From NCBI GenBank assembly GCA_002418835.1, contig DIEX01000004.1, positions 8,634 to 62,003 on the forward strand: DNA of 53,370 nt, written 5' to 3'. The notes under the pieces are model-generated. The model searched no databases. It was given only the letters and a program-made list of their open reading frames with translations, and was not told the DNA's origin. Made by a program: the position numbers and the translations under genes. Shown here piece after piece: positions 8,668 through 18,387 of this stretch; the stretch's first letter is position 1; every line of letters begins with the position of its first letter. The stretch comes from Spirochaetia bacterium UBA5763. GTDB taxonomy: Bacteria > Spirochaetota > UBA4802 > UBA5550.

Positions 8668-11600
8668 TGCTAATGAAGTCCCGTGGCCTTTTATCGAAAT
8701 TATTGATAACTCTTATTCTGTTTTTTATAGCATTATCACCTTTACATGCCCAATCACCGGTACTTACACTTCAACAGAATATAAGTCACTATAAACTTGG
8801 AACCAGCCTTGAAATCCTTGAAGACAAAGAAGAAAAACTTGTATTGCAGGATTTTCTTAAAAAAGAGTTCAATGACAGATTTATAAAAAGCAATGATGAA
8901 GAACCTAAAATGGGATATTCCACCTCAACATTCTGGGTCAGGTTCCAGGTGGAGAATCCTGATGCCATGCCTAAAGATATGTATCTTGAAATAGCATATC
9001 AGCATCTTGATGATATAGAATTGTATACCCCTGATAAAAACAATAAATATCATATATATAAAGCAGGTTTTCAGTATAATTTTGAAAACAGGCAGATACA
9101 GCACAGAAATTTTATTTTTAAATTAAATATAAACCGCGGACTAAATACATACTATGTTAAAATCAAATCATCCAGTTTAGTAAAATTTCCGATAATCCTT
9201 CAAACTCCGGAGTATTTTGCTGAAGCTGTTGTTATAGAGTACCTGCTGCTGGGGTTATATTACGGTATACTCATTGTGATGGTGCTATACAATCTCTTCG
9301 TCTTTTTTTCAGTCCGAGATATAAGCTATCTTTATTATATATTATATATTGTATCATTTATCTTTTTCACACTGGCTCTAACCGGAGTGGGGTTTCAGTA
9401 TATATGGCCCCACAGCCTGTGGTGGGCAAAGATCAGTACACCTCTTTTTATTTTCATGGGGATATTTTTAATCGGTCAGTTCATTCGCACCTTTCTTGAT
9501 CTGAAGAAGCTTGCTCCCATCGCGGAAGTAATGGTTGTTCTCATGATGATCTGGTCATTCGCTGGAATGATTATTACAGTTAAAATGGATTATTCTTTTG
9601 TTACAAGGTTGTCAGCGATAACCACAGTAACCGCTGTGTTTAATTATTTCATTGTAGGTATTATCAGTGCATTTAAAGGCAACAGAACTGCAAAATTTTA
9701 TCTCCTGGCATGGACATTGTATCTCACAGGCTGTTCTCTGCTTGGCCTACAGTACGCGGGATATCTTCCCTCCAACTTTATTACTCAGTACAGTGTTCAG
9801 ATAGGCTCTGCAGCTGAGGTTATTCTCCTTTCATTCGCTCTCGGCGACAGAATCAATATTCTTCAGGAGGAGAAGGAGACCGCGCAGATCCGTACCATCG
9901 AAATCCAGAAGAGCGCCACAGAAAACCTTGAAAGAAAAGTTGCAGAACGGACGCTTGAACTTAACAGAGCGAATGAGCACCTTAAAGAGTTGGATAAAAT
10001 CAAATCTAACTTCTTTGCGAATATCTCTCATGAGATCCGTACCCCACTGACACTGATACTATCACCCATTGAATCTGTTTTACAGGGTGATTATGATGGA
10101 AATATAGATAACAGGTTTTTTGAAAATTTACAGAGGAATGCAATAAAACTCCTTAAACTAATCAATAACCTTCTCGATTTTTCAAAAATTGAAGCGGGTC
10201 GGATGAATCTGAAAATACAGCTAATTGATATTGTCAGTTTTTTGAGAAATTATACATCATCCATTCATTCAGCAGCTGAATCAAAAGGTATAGCCATAAG
10301 TTTCGATAATTGCGCAGGAACTATTCCTGTTTATATCGATATTGAAAAGATGGATAAAATTGTAATGAACCTTTTTTCAAATTCTCTGAAATTTACTGAT
10401 AAAGGTGGATTTATAAAGGTAACAGTACGGGATGATGAGAGTAACTGTTACATCGATTTTAAAGATTCAGGTATTGGAATTCCATCTGACAAGCTGGAAT
10501 CGATATTTGATCGCTTTTCGCAGGTGGATGCCGGTTCAACAAGAAAATATGAAGGTACAGGTATCGGTCTGGCTCTTGCTAAAGAACTGATTGAAATGCA
10601 TGGAGGATTAATATCCGTAACCAGCAGTTTTATCGATGAATCTCCTGTTGATCACGGCACAGTGTTTACAGTAACAATTCCAAAAGGTAAAGAGCACTTT
10701 CGTGATAATGAAAATTTTCAATTTATCGAAAGCGTTGAACTTGAAGAATCTATTTCAGATTACCGTTTTTTCGGCATGAGAGAGATGTCCGATCTGAAAC
10801 ATGATAAGAGTACCGGACAACCAGAATCTGACACAATGCAGAATTCAGATATAGATATTCTTATTGTTGAAGATAATCCTGATATGCAGCATTTTCTGAA
10901 GTTCCTGCTCCAGAAATATTACAGAGTGCATATTGCTGAAAACGGTGAAGAGGGCTTAAAAACCGCGTATAATCTGAAACCGGCACTTATTATATCAGAT
11001 GTAATGATGCCTGTAATGAACGGCTACGAAATGACGAGAAGGATTAAAGAGGATAAACTGCTTCAGCGTACTCCTGTAATAATGCTCACAGCAAAATCAG
11101 ATATATCCAGTAAAATAGAAGGTATAGAGTATGGTGCTGATGATTACCTCACTAAACCTTTTAATTCTAAAGAGCTGCTCACACGAATAAAGATGCTGCT
11201 TAAAACCCGTAACTATGAAATTGCCATTGAAAAAAGAAATAACGAAATTGAAGAGGAGTTACGTATTGCCCGCCTGATACAGCGGAGACTTCTTCCGCAT
11301 AATATTCCTGAAATATCAGGATTCAGGTTCCACCCGACATATATACCTATGGATAAAGTTGGTGGTGATTTTTATGATTTTAAAGAAAATGGAAACCGGA
11401 TTGAGATATTTATTGCCGATGTTTCCGGGCATGGTCTTGTTTCTGCTTTTATTTCCATGATTGCCAAGATGGCTTTTGACAGTATCTATGATAAAAATTC
11501 ATGTACAGGTGTCCTCTGTCAGTTGAATAAAATACTCTGCAACTCTACTGTGAATTCAATTTACATGACTACGTTTTTCTGCCTTGTCGAGCGGGAATCC

Positions 11601-11966
11601 AAAAAATTAAGATATGCCAATGCCGGTCATTTCTATCCGGTTGTTTATAGAAAAAATACCGGTGAATTTTTTGAGCTTAAAGCAAAAGGAAAACCTCTTG
11701 GCTGGTTTAATGATCTTCAATTATCTGAAGAAGAGGTGCAGCTTAACGAAGGTGACAGGGTAGTTTTTTATACTGATGGTATTACAGAATGTGTGAATGT
11801 AAAAAATGAACTCTTTGGAGAGAACAGGTTCAGGGAATTTATAAAGAATAATGCTCAAATTGAACCTGTTATATTTTCAGGAAAGCTTATTGATGAACTG
11901 AAGTTTTTCTGCAGCAGTGATACGTTTAACGATGATCTCTGTTTACTTGTCTTTGATGTCTGCTGA
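8667..11966 (+). CDS. 7TM-DISM hybrid histidine kinase-receiver-SpoIIE phosphatase
   Basis: This protein of about 1,099 residues joins four signalling modules. A signal peptide is followed by a periplasmic DISMED2-type beta domain (about 30-165) and a seven-helix 7TMR-DISM membrane domain (about 185-400). A short coiled coil leads to HisKA with the phospho-acceptor in NISHEIRTPLTLI (about residue 455) and an HATPase domain with KDSGIGIPSDKL and GTGIGLALAKELI. A receiver domain (about 730-850) has ISDVMMPVMNG and KPFNSKELL. The C-terminal PP2C/SpoIIE phosphatase domain has KVGGDFYDF and IADVSGHGLVSAF. It probably senses a carbohydrate or other periplasmic ligand and outputs through protein dephosphorylation, as in partner-switching control. 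The start is uncertain: ATG codons lie at 8667 and 8673. Confidence 0.9.
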   Translation: MLMKSRGLLSKLLITLILFFIALSPLHAQSPVLTLQQNISHYKLGTSLEILEDKEEKLVLQDFLKKEFNDRFIKSNDEEPKMGYSTSTFWVRFQVENPDAMPKDMYLEIAYQHLDDIELYTPDKNNKYHIYKAGFQYNFENRQIQHRNFIFKLNINRGLNTYYVKIKSSSLVKFPIILQTPEYFAEAVVIEYLLLGLYYGILIVMVLYNLFVFFSVRDISYLYYILYIVSFIFFTLALTGVGFQYIWPHSLWWAKISTPLFIFMGIFLIGQFIRTFLDLKKLAPIAEVMVVLMMIWSFAGMIITVKMDYSFVTRLSAITTVTAVFNYFIVGIISAFKGNRTAKFYLLAWTLYLTGCSLLGLQYAGYLPSNFITQYSVQIGSAAEVILLSFALGDRINILQEEKETAQIRTIEIQKSATENLERKVAERTLELNRANEHLKELDKIKSNFFANISHEIRTPLTLILSPIESVLQGDYDGNIDNRFFENLQRNAIKLLKLINNLLDFSKIEAGRMNLKIQLIDIVSFLRNYTSSIHSAAESKGIAISFDNCAGTIPVYIDIEKMDKIVMNLFSNSLKFTDKGGFIKVTVRDDESNCYIDFKDSGIGIPSDKLESIFDRFSQVDAGSTRKYEGTGIGLALAKELIEMHGGLISVTSSFIDESPVDHGTVFTVTIPKGKEHFRDNENFQFIESVELEESISDYRFFGMREMSDLKHDKSTGQPESDTMQNSDIDILIVEDNPDMQHFLKFLLQKYYRVHIAENGEEGLKTAYNLKPALIISDVMMPVMNGYEMTRRIKEDKLLQRTPVIMLTAKSDISSKIEGIEYGADDYLTKPFNSKELLTRIKMLLKTRNYEIAIEKRNNEIEEELRIARLIQRRLLPHNIPEISGFRFHPTYIPMDKVGGDFYDFKENGNRIEIFIADVSGHGLVSAFISMIAKMAFDSIYDKNSCTGVLCQLNKILCNSTVNSIYMTTFFCLVERESKKLRYANAGHFYPVVYRKNTGEFFELKAKGKPLGWFNDLQLSEEEVQLNEGDRVVFYTDGITECVNVKNELFGENRFREFIKNNAQIEPVIFSGKLIDELKFFCSSDTFNDDLCLLVFDVC

Positions 11967-12002
11967 TGAATATAATCCATTTAAAATTTAAGAGATCTGA
12001 TT

Positions 12003-12761
12003 ATGCTTAATAAAAAAATCATTTTAATACCTGTTTTTGTTCTGTTGCTATTTACTTGCTGTAAACTGAATGAAAACAAAAATAATACTGATAAAGATGT
12101 TGAGAATATCCTGAAACTTATACGAAGTGAAAAATATTCTGATGTGATCATTTCTGCTTCAAAATCGATTGAAAAAAATCCTTCAGATCCACGGTTATAC
12201 TACAATCGCGGTTACGCATATCACATGACGAAAGATGAAAAAGCCAGACAGGATTTTGAGACCTGTATTAAACTTGATCCGGGATATCATAACGGTTATT
12301 ATGGGATGGCAATGAGTTATGAAGTTTCAAAAGAATATGATCTCGCAGAAAAGAATTACATCAAAGCCATTGAACTGAGCCCGGATAACGAAAGAAAGGC
12401 TACCTTTCTCAGCGGTTTAGCACGTTTAAATGCAACACGAAAAAAATTTTTACAAGCTATAAAAATTCAGAAACAGGCAATTGAACTTGATGACAGAGCT
12501 GATTTTTATCTGAACCTTGGCTGGTTTTTGTTATCAGCTTCACGTAATAAAGAAGCTGAAATAATATGGCTTAAAGCTCTCGAAAAAGATAACTTTGTTC
12601 AGAGTGATTTTAAACATAAAATTATGGCTAACATGGCCAGGTATTACTACAATAACAAGAAATTTAAAAAAGCTGGAATTTATATCGACAAAGCACTTGA
12701 GCTCGCTCCTGATAATAAACTTTATATTGATTTAGCTAAAAAGATTAAAAGATACGCATAG
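12003..12761 (+). CDS. TPR-repeat lipoprotein
   Basis: This 252-residue protein has a lipoprotein signal peptide, basic then hydrophobic, ending in LLLFTC, so Cys19 would be lipidated. At least four tetratricopeptide repeats follow, for example DPRLYYNRGYAYHMTKDEKARQDFETCIKLDP and the next unit GYHNGYYGMAMSYEV. TPR lipoproteins act as periplasmic or outer-membrane-anchored scaffolds. It starts 36 bp after the hybrid kinase on the same strand and may be cotranscribed, so it could be an accessory of the sensor or an envelope-assembly factor. No more specific function can be given. Confidence 0.85.
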   Translation: MLNKKIILIPVFVLLLFTCCKLNENKNNTDKDVENILKLIRSEKYSDVIISASKSIEKNPSDPRLYYNRGYAYHMTKDEKARQDFETCIKLDPGYHNGYYGMAMSYEVSKEYDLAEKNYIKAIELSPDNERKATFLSGLARLNATRKKFLQAIKIQKQAIELDDRADFYLNLGWFLLSASRNKEAEIIWLKALEKDNFVQSDFKHKIMANMARYYYNNKKFKKAGIYIDKALELAPDNKLYIDLAKKIKRYA

Positions 12762-12803
12762 GCTGGTTCAATATTGATATAATAATATTCAATGATTATG
12801 TAT

Positions 12804-13517
12804 CTATTCCTCTTTTCTCACATTGATAAAAGGGAGTATTATAAAGCCGGAAATAATTCCAATAACAAATCCTGAAGCATGCGCCAGGTAGCTTGTTGCA
12901 GGGTTATAAGTCTCAGGGAACAGCATTATTAACGCAAAACCTGTTGCCCTGAATATCCGCATCATCATTGATCGATCTGTATCATGATATATATAAAGCA
13001 CAAGCCATAGTGAAACCATTCCGTATATCATCCCGGAAGCCCCTAAAAGACGTGCAAATGATTGATAAAAACAGATAGTGAATGCATTCGATGCAGCACC
13101 TATTATCAAAGGCACTGCCGGGAATCCTATAAACCCGAAGTATTCAAAGAGGAGCATACCGAAAAGAAGCAATAGGGGAAGATTGGATACGAGATGTAAA
13201 GCATCAGCATGTATAAATAATGCTGTTAAAAGACGCCAGTATTCATGGTTCATATAGACAGTTTCCCCGCTGACATAAAGCAGGTCACCATAAGAACTGC
13301 TGCCCGGAATCCTTGTAAAAAAAACTATTATTATTGAAATAATAAGTGCGGGGTACAATGAACTGAATGAAGGGCGCCTGTTTAGCGGACCGTAAGATTT
13401 CTCCACTCCTTCAGAATTATCCGGCATGACGTTTTCATCAAAATAGTTATTATAATCATCGTGCTCATGATCCGGAATTATATTTTTTTTCTCTTTGTCT
13501 GCTTTATTAGAATTCAT
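12804..13517 (-). CDS. Rhomboid-family intramembrane serine protease
   Basis: This 237-residue protein starts with about 50 hydrophilic, acidic residues, then six predicted membrane helices. Rhomboid hallmarks are all present: H103-x4-H108-x3-N112 in FIHADALHLVSN, the catalytic serine S161 in LLGASGMIYG, and the catalytic histidine H213 in YLAHASGFVIG. Rhomboids cleave single-pass membrane proteins within or near the bilayer. It is convergent with the TPR lipoprotein gene and divergent from the chemoreceptor. The substrate is unknown. The fold and catalytic dyad look intact, so it should be active. Confidence 0.9.
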   Translation of the reverse strand: MNSNKADKEKKNIIPDHEHDDYNNYFDENVMPDNSEGVEKSYGPLNRRPSFSSLYPALIISIIIVFFTRIPGSSSYGDLLYVSGETVYMNHEYWRLLTALFIHADALHLVSNLPLLLLFGMLLFEYFGFIGFPAVPLIIGAASNAFTICFYQSFARLLGASGMIYGMVSLWLVLYIYHDTDRSMMMRIFRATGFALIMLFPETYNPATSYLAHASGFVIGIISGFIILPFINVRKEE

Positions 13518-13641
13518 ATTTCACGACAGGTCATCAGAATATTATTAATCTTTTTTAAAATTATGCTACTGGCAATTGTTTTTCGCGACAAATGGCATTA
13601 AATTAAATTATTATATTCATTTGCGCATGCGGAGGGTAAAA

Positions 13642-15663
13642 ATGAACTCGATAAAAAATAAACTGATACTTCTGATTGTAGGCGCTTTGTTCCTTGTGTG
13701 CGCTATATTCGGCATTGTGAGCTATATGCAGTCTAAAAGTATACTTCTGAACAAAACAGAGACATCTTTTCTGGAACTAACCGCTGAAGTTTCAAAAGTT
13801 ATAAATGCGAATATGAGGGTAAATATTGCAGTGGTTGAAACCCTTGCTGAAAGAAGAATAATTGATGATAATACTCCCTGGCCCGAAAAACTCGCATTCA
13901 TGGAAAAAGAGGCAAAACGAACAGGTTTTGATGTATTCGCTTTTGCTGATCTAAATGGTAATTCAGTAAGATTTAATGCCGGAAGAGATGCAGCAAAAGT
14001 CACAGACAGGGATTATTATATTAGAGCCATGCAGGGTATATCAACATATTCTACAGTTTTTATAAGCAGAGTAACCAACCTGCCAAGTGTATCTGTAGCT
14101 GCCCCGGTAAAAAGAGATGGAAAAATTGTAGGAGTTCTCTATGGAATACGTGATGGGAATGAAATCTCAAATCTTGTTGAAAAAATAAAAATTGGTGAAA
14201 CAGGTTACGCTTATGTTGTTAACAAGGAAGGCACTGTTCAGGGACATAGAAACAGTAAACTTGTAACCGGTATGTATAACCCGATAAAAGCCTCCGCTGA
14301 GGATAAATTAGTTGTTCCACTGGCTGATGTATTGAAAAAAGCAATTTCAGGCCAGAAAGGTGTGGCACAGTATTTCTTTGGCGGGAAAGATATTTTTGGT
14401 TCTTATGCACCTATCGCGGATACAGATGGCTGGTCAGTTATTCTTGCGATGGAATTAAATGAGATAATCTCTGAGGTTAATTATCTCAGAAATATCATTA
14501 TAGCAATCACAATCGCTCTTTTAATACTTGGTGGTATTCTTGCATATTTTATTGGTACAAATATAGCAAAACCTATTATAGCAACTGTGGGTTACGCTGA
14601 AAATATGGCTAATCTTGATTTAAGTGAGGATGTTGCTGACGTTTATACTCAAAGAAATGATGAAATAGGTACTCTGGCAAAATCGTTCCAGACATTGATA
14701 GGTATATTGCGTACAACCGTTGTAGAAATAATCAGAGCATCGCAACAGGTTGCCACAGCAACAGATCAGATAGGCCAGGATAACCAGAATCTTTCCCAGA
14801 GAACCTCCGAACAGGCTTCATCCCTTGAAGAGATTGCTGCTACAATTGAAGAGGCAAATGCTTCCACAAAACAGAATTCAGAAAACGCAATTGAAGCAAA
14901 CAAATTCGCTGATAATTCTCTTTCACTTGCAAAAGACGGCGGTAAAATTGTTGAGGATGCTGTAACATCAATTGGAGAGATTAATGCATCAAGTTCAAAA
15001 ATTGCTGATATAATCACAATGATAAATGAGATCGCTTTCCAGACCAATCTTCTTGCCCTTAATGCGGCAGTTGAAGCAGCAAGGGCCGGCGAGCAAGGGC
15101 GTGGATTTGCAGTTGTGGCCGGTGAAGTCCGGAATCTGGCACAGAGAGCCGGAAATGCAGCCAAAGAGATTGATGTGCTTATAAAAGACTCCGTTGAAAA
15201 AATTGAAACAGGAACTGATCTCGTTAATAAAAGCGGAATAGCTCTGAAAGAAATTATTCAATCAATACAGAAAGTTTATCTGCTGGTTTCAGAAATGGCT
15301 GCCGCCAGTGATGAGCAGAGACGCGGTATAGAACAGATCAATACTGCTGTAATGGAACTCGATACAATGACACAGCAGAATGCTGCCCTTGTTGAAGAGA
15401 CTGCAGCAGCGAGTGAAGAGATGTCAAGCCAGGCCCAGGAACTTGTATCAATGGTGAAACGGTTCAATGTAGGTGATGCAGGTGATAAAATGACCGAAAT
15501 TACTCCTTCTTTTAAAAAACCGGCTGCAAAAAAACCACTTTTATCATCTTTAAATGTTAAGAAAAAAGCTGCTGAAGATACCGCAAAGCTTAAACCCAAA
15601 GCCGAAGCACCAAAAAAAGATACTTCGAATAATCCATTTGATGAGGGATACGAAAAATTCTAA
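13642..15663 (+). CDS. Methyl-accepting chemotaxis protein with Cache-type sensor domain
   Basis: This 673-residue chemoreceptor has a first membrane helix at about 7-27 and a periplasmic double-Cache-like sensor of about 250 residues, with DRDYYIRAMQG and IADTDGWSVILAMELNE. A second helix lies at about 290-312, followed by HAMP and a long signalling coiled coil. The tip has EIAFQTNLLALNAAVEAARAG with the conserved NLLALNAAVEAARAGEQGRG core that binds CheA/CheW. The tail is rich in Lys, Ala and Pro and lacks a CheR-binding pentapeptide. The ATG at 13642 is chosen because GGAGGG lies 6 bp upstream; an earlier TTG in frame has no ribosome site. A motile cell is implied. The ligand is unknown. 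Confidence 0.95.
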   Translation: MNSIKNKLILLIVGALFLVCAIFGIVSYMQSKSILLNKTETSFLELTAEVSKVINANMRVNIAVVETLAERRIIDDNTPWPEKLAFMEKEAKRTGFDVFAFADLNGNSVRFNAGRDAAKVTDRDYYIRAMQGISTYSTVFISRVTNLPSVSVAAPVKRDGKIVGVLYGIRDGNEISNLVEKIKIGETGYAYVVNKEGTVQGHRNSKLVTGMYNPIKASAEDKLVVPLADVLKKAISGQKGVAQYFFGGKDIFGSYAPIADTDGWSVILAMELNEIISEVNYLRNIIIAITIALLILGGILAYFIGTNIAKPIIATVGYAENMANLDLSEDVADVYTQRNDEIGTLAKSFQTLIGILRTTVVEIIRASQQVATATDQIGQDNQNLSQRTSEQASSLEEIAATIEEANASTKQNSENAIEANKFADNSLSLAKDGGKIVEDAVTSIGEINASSSKIADIITMINEIAFQTNLLALNAAVEAARAGEQGRGFAVVAGEVRNLAQRAGNAAKEIDVLIKDSVEKIETGTDLVNKSGIALKEIIQSIQKVYLLVSEMAAASDEQRRGIEQINTAVMELDTMTQQNAALVEETAAASEEMSSQAQELVSMVKRFNVGDAGDKMTEITPSFKKPAAKKPLLSSLNVKKKAAEDTAKLKPKAEAPKKDTSNNPFDEGYEKF

Positions 15664-15701
15664 GAAATAAAAAGTCAATACCGTTGAACCCTGCGGGACT
15701 T

Positions 15702-15725
15702 TTAAAGGGGCTATCGCCCCTTTAA
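15702..15725 (+). terminator. Strong hairpin after the chemoreceptor gene
   Basis: A ten-base stem, TTAAAGGGGC with its exact complement and a TATC loop, lies about 40 bp after the stop. It is not followed by a clear T-run, so it may be a Rho-assisted end or an RNA-stabilising hairpin. Confidence 0.5.
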
Positions 15726-15857
15726 CCCCGTAAAGGCCGGCTTATTGGATCTCCCCTTTAACAGAATAAGTATTTATAGCAGGAATGAAAAATAAGTTAA
15801 AATGATAGTATCTGTGGTTTTTTTGCAAAATAATCAATATGAAACTTGTTTTATAAT

Positions 15858-15888
15858 ACAGAATTTTAACTTACGGTTAAAATTCTGT
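15858..15888. promoter_or_regulatory. 13-bp perfect inverted repeat before acyl-CoA ligase promoter
   Basis: ACAGAATTTTAAC and its exact complement are separated by TTACG. The right arm ends on the first T of the TTGACA box at 15888, so a bound protein would overlap the putative -35 box of the acyl-CoA ligase gene. No T-run on the plus strand supports termination. Confidence 0.5.
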
Positions 15889-15916
15889 TGACACTTCGGT
15901 TCATTATATATAAAAA
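15888..15916 (+). promoter_or_regulatory. Putative promoter/operator of acyl-CoA ligase (shared motif)
   Basis: TTGACA at 15888-15893 is followed by a 17-base spacer and TAAAAA. The sequence TTGACACTTCGGTTCATTAT matches 18 of 20 bases of the block at 30359-30378 upstream of the third CoA-transferase, where the same spacing to TAAAAA recurs. The conservation exceeds what a generic promoter needs, so a common regulator is likely. The TetR protein at 20527-21171 is the nearest candidate. Confidence 0.55.
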
Positions 15917-15941
15917 ACCTTTATAATCTGGAGAAATAAGT

Positions 15942-17807
15942 ATGAATAATCCGGCCAAAAACCTGCCGACATGGCGTGATTGTGACGTTAACTGGGATAA
16001 AGCTTTTGAAGAATATATACGTGAAAACAGGACTCTCGCGTATATGATGCTGAAAAATTCCGGAATTTATAAAGATGCAAATGTATTCGCTCAAAAAAAT
16101 ATTCAAGGTGCATGGGAATCGATAACATGGTCAGAGTATGCCGAGAGATTTAAAGCAATCGCCAAATATCTGATAAACCTGGGGATTAAAAAAGGCGATA
16201 TGTGTTCAGTTTTTTCGGGGAATTGCGCAGAATGGGCAATTTGCGACATGGGTATACTTGCGACAAGAGCAGTATCAGTTCCGATTTATGCTACAAACTC
16301 GAAAGAGGAAGCCGAGTATATTATCAATGATGCCGGTGTTAAAATAATATTCGTCGGTAAGCAGGAACAGTATGATAAAGCTTATAAGATTATCACAAAG
16401 AACAAAAATCTTAAATTCATTGTTGCCATGCAGGATAACATTCAAATAAAAGGTAAACAGAGTTTGCACCTTAATAAAATGATAGAGCAGGGGAAGGCTC
16501 TTAAGAATGATAAAAAATTTGATGACAGGATCAACCAGGCAGAACCGGATGATATGGTTACTATAATATATACATCCGGCACAACAGGAAATCCTAAAGG
16601 AGCTGTTCATACCAACCGCAGTTTTTTAAATGGAATATTTCCAGCGTGGCGATACCCGGAAGCCGGCCCTCATTTTACATCGATGTCTATACTTCCGCTT
16701 TCTCACATTTTTGAAAGGTTGTGGTCCTATGGATGTATGAGTGCAGGTGTAAAAATCGGTTATTGTCCGAATCCAACCGAGTTTATTGAATATATGGCAG
16801 CTTATAAACCTCACTTTATGACAAGCGTACCAAGAATATGGGACAAGGTTTACGGCACAATTCATGAAGGTATGAAGAATGCCGGAGGTGTTAAATATAT
16901 GCTTTTTGAATGGGCTAAGGGTGTTGGTATTAAAGCATATAAAACCGGTAAATATGGGTTTAAATATAAAATTGCAGATAAGATTATTTTCAGCAAAATA
17001 AGGGAAAAACTTGGTACAGAAAACTGTAATGTTTATCATATAGGTGGTTCCGCTTTTGCGCCCGATGTAAATGAATTCTATCAGGCTGCCGGAATTAATA
17101 TTTTCATGGGATACGGCCTTACAGAATTTTTCCCTGTATGTGTAGGCTTCAGAGATAATGCAAAGCCCGGCTACTGCGGATGCCTGCTCCCTATGTGTCA
17201 GGCGCGGATTTCTGACGAGGGAGAAGTTCAGCTTAAGGGTGGAATGTCTATGACAGGATATTATAAAAACCCGAAAGCCACAAAAGCAATATTCACAAAA
17301 GACGGATGGTTTAAAACTCAGGATGTTGGAGAACTTCTCACAGTAGAGAAGGATGGAGACAATCTTACCTATATAAAAATTACCGACAGGATAAAAGAAC
17401 TGATTATAACTTCCGGCGGAAAAAATATTTCACCTCAGCAGATTGAATCATTACTGGGCAATGAAATATTTATATCACAGTTTATTGCCATTGGTGAAGG
17501 GAGAAAATTTATTTCTGCACTTGTAGTCCCGAATTTTATATTGCTGGAGGATTACTGTAAAAAGAATAATATTGAATATACTTCTCCGGAAGAAGCTGTT
17601 AAGAATCCTGAAATCTACAAATTTTATGAAAAACTGATTGAGGAAAAAACAAAAAGTCTCGGCCAGGTGGAAAAAGTGAAAAAGTTCATTCTGCTTCCGG
17701 GAGAACTTAGCCAGGAAGCTGGCGAACTGACTCCGACTTTAAAATTGAAAAGAAAACTGATTGATGCAAAGTATAAAGCTCAGATAGATAAACTCTACGA
17801 AGAGTAA
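15942..17807 (+). CDS. Long-chain fatty acid-CoA ligase (AMP-dependent synthetase)
   Basis: This 621-residue ANL-superfamily enzyme activates a fatty acid with ATP to acyl-AMP and then acyl-CoA. The AMP-binding P-loop TIIYTSGTTGNPKGAVHT is at about 205-222, the YGLTEFFPV motif at about 387-395 and the DGWFKTQDVGEL hinge region at about 452-463. The KITDRIKELIITSGGKNISP motif and a C-terminal KLKRKLI end the protein as in bacterial FadD15/ACSL-like ligases. GGAGA lies 6 bp before the ATG. It is a single-gene unit with its own regulated-looking promoter and a strong terminator. Chain-length preference cannot be read reliably from the sequence. Confidence 0.92.
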   Translation: MNNPAKNLPTWRDCDVNWDKAFEEYIRENRTLAYMMLKNSGIYKDANVFAQKNIQGAWESITWSEYAERFKAIAKYLINLGIKKGDMCSVFSGNCAEWAICDMGILATRAVSVPIYATNSKEEAEYIINDAGVKIIFVGKQEQYDKAYKIITKNKNLKFIVAMQDNIQIKGKQSLHLNKMIEQGKALKNDKKFDDRINQAEPDDMVTIIYTSGTTGNPKGAVHTNRSFLNGIFPAWRYPEAGPHFTSMSILPLSHIFERLWSYGCMSAGVKIGYCPNPTEFIEYMAAYKPHFMTSVPRIWDKVYGTIHEGMKNAGGVKYMLFEWAKGVGIKAYKTGKYGFKYKIADKIIFSKIREKLGTENCNVYHIGGSAFAPDVNEFYQAAGINIFMGYGLTEFFPVCVGFRDNAKPGYCGCLLPMCQARISDEGEVQLKGGMSMTGYYKNPKATKAIFTKDGWFKTQDVGELLTVEKDGDNLTYIKITDRIKELIITSGGKNISPQQIESLLGNEIFISQFIAIGEGRKFISALVVPNFILLEDYCKKNNIEYTSPEEAVKNPEIYKFYEKLIEEKTKSLGQVEKVKKFILLPGELSQEAGELTPTLKLKRKLIDAKYKAQIDKLYEE

Positions 17808-17830
17808 ATAATTCTGATTTTCTTTAAATA

Positions 17831-17867
17831 AAAAAGGCGGATATATGAATATATCTGCCTTTTTTTT
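17831..17867 (+). terminator. Rho-independent terminator of acyl-CoA ligase
   Basis: An AAAAAGGC-GATAT stem pairs with ATATC-GCCTTTTT across a short loop, and a run of T residues follows, 23 bp after the stop codon. Confidence 0.88.
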
Positions 17868-17912
17868 GAATCAGTAAATGTTAGTTTAAAAAAAATTAAA
17901 GAGGTAAGTGCA

Positions 17913-18293
17913 ATGAAAGTAATGATGAGTTTATTAATATTTTGTTTTTCATCTGGTATTTTTATTTATGCTCAAAGTTTGATTAATGAACAATCTCAAA
18001 AAGGAGAAATAGTCTTAAGAGATCCGGAAATTGTTGACGGTAAATTCAGGTTTATTGCTAATACAGGCGGCTGTACTTCCAAGAGTTCATTCAAAATAAA
18101 AATTGATCAAGATAAATCCAAGAATGGTATACATCACTACATACTTACTGTTGAAAGACAAAATCCTGATTACTGCAAGGGTTTATTTCATGAAGGTGTA
18201 ATTATAGAATTTGATCTTGAAAAAGATCTCGGATTAAAGGGGAATTATACTTTATCAATTGTTAATAGAATATATGTAAGGAACAAAAAATAA
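17913..18293 (+). CDS. Small exported protein of unknown function
   Basis: This 126-residue protein begins with a hydrophobic signal peptide (about 1-20, ending YAQ), so it is predicted to be secreted to the periplasm. The mature part is a probable beta-sandwich with two cysteines, in GGCTSKSSFKIKI and PDYCKGLFHEG, that could form a disulfide. I do not recognise a family. A GAGGT ribosome site supports the ATG at 17913. It is flanked by terminators on both sides and is a single-gene unit. Confidence 0.75.
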   Translation: MKVMMSLLIFCFSSGIFIYAQSLINEQSQKGEIVLRDPEIVDGKFRFIANTGGCTSKSSFKIKIDQDKSKNGIHHYILTVERQNPDYCKGLFHEGVIIEFDLEKDLGLKGNYTLSIVNRIYVRNKK

Positions 18294-18344
18294 TTCAATT
18301 GCTTATTGAGAATAAAATTGCGACGGTGCAATTAAGTATATATT

Positions 18345-18374
18345 AAGAATCCTCTGGATTGCCAGAGGATTCTT
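18345..18374. terminator. Bidirectional terminator between convergent genes
   Basis: A 13-base stem, AAGAATCCTCTGG with its exact complement and loop ATTG, lies between the exported protein gene (plus) and the cold-shock gene (minus). It can serve both directions. Confidence 0.75.
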
Positions 18375-18387
18375 TCGTTTCAGATGA

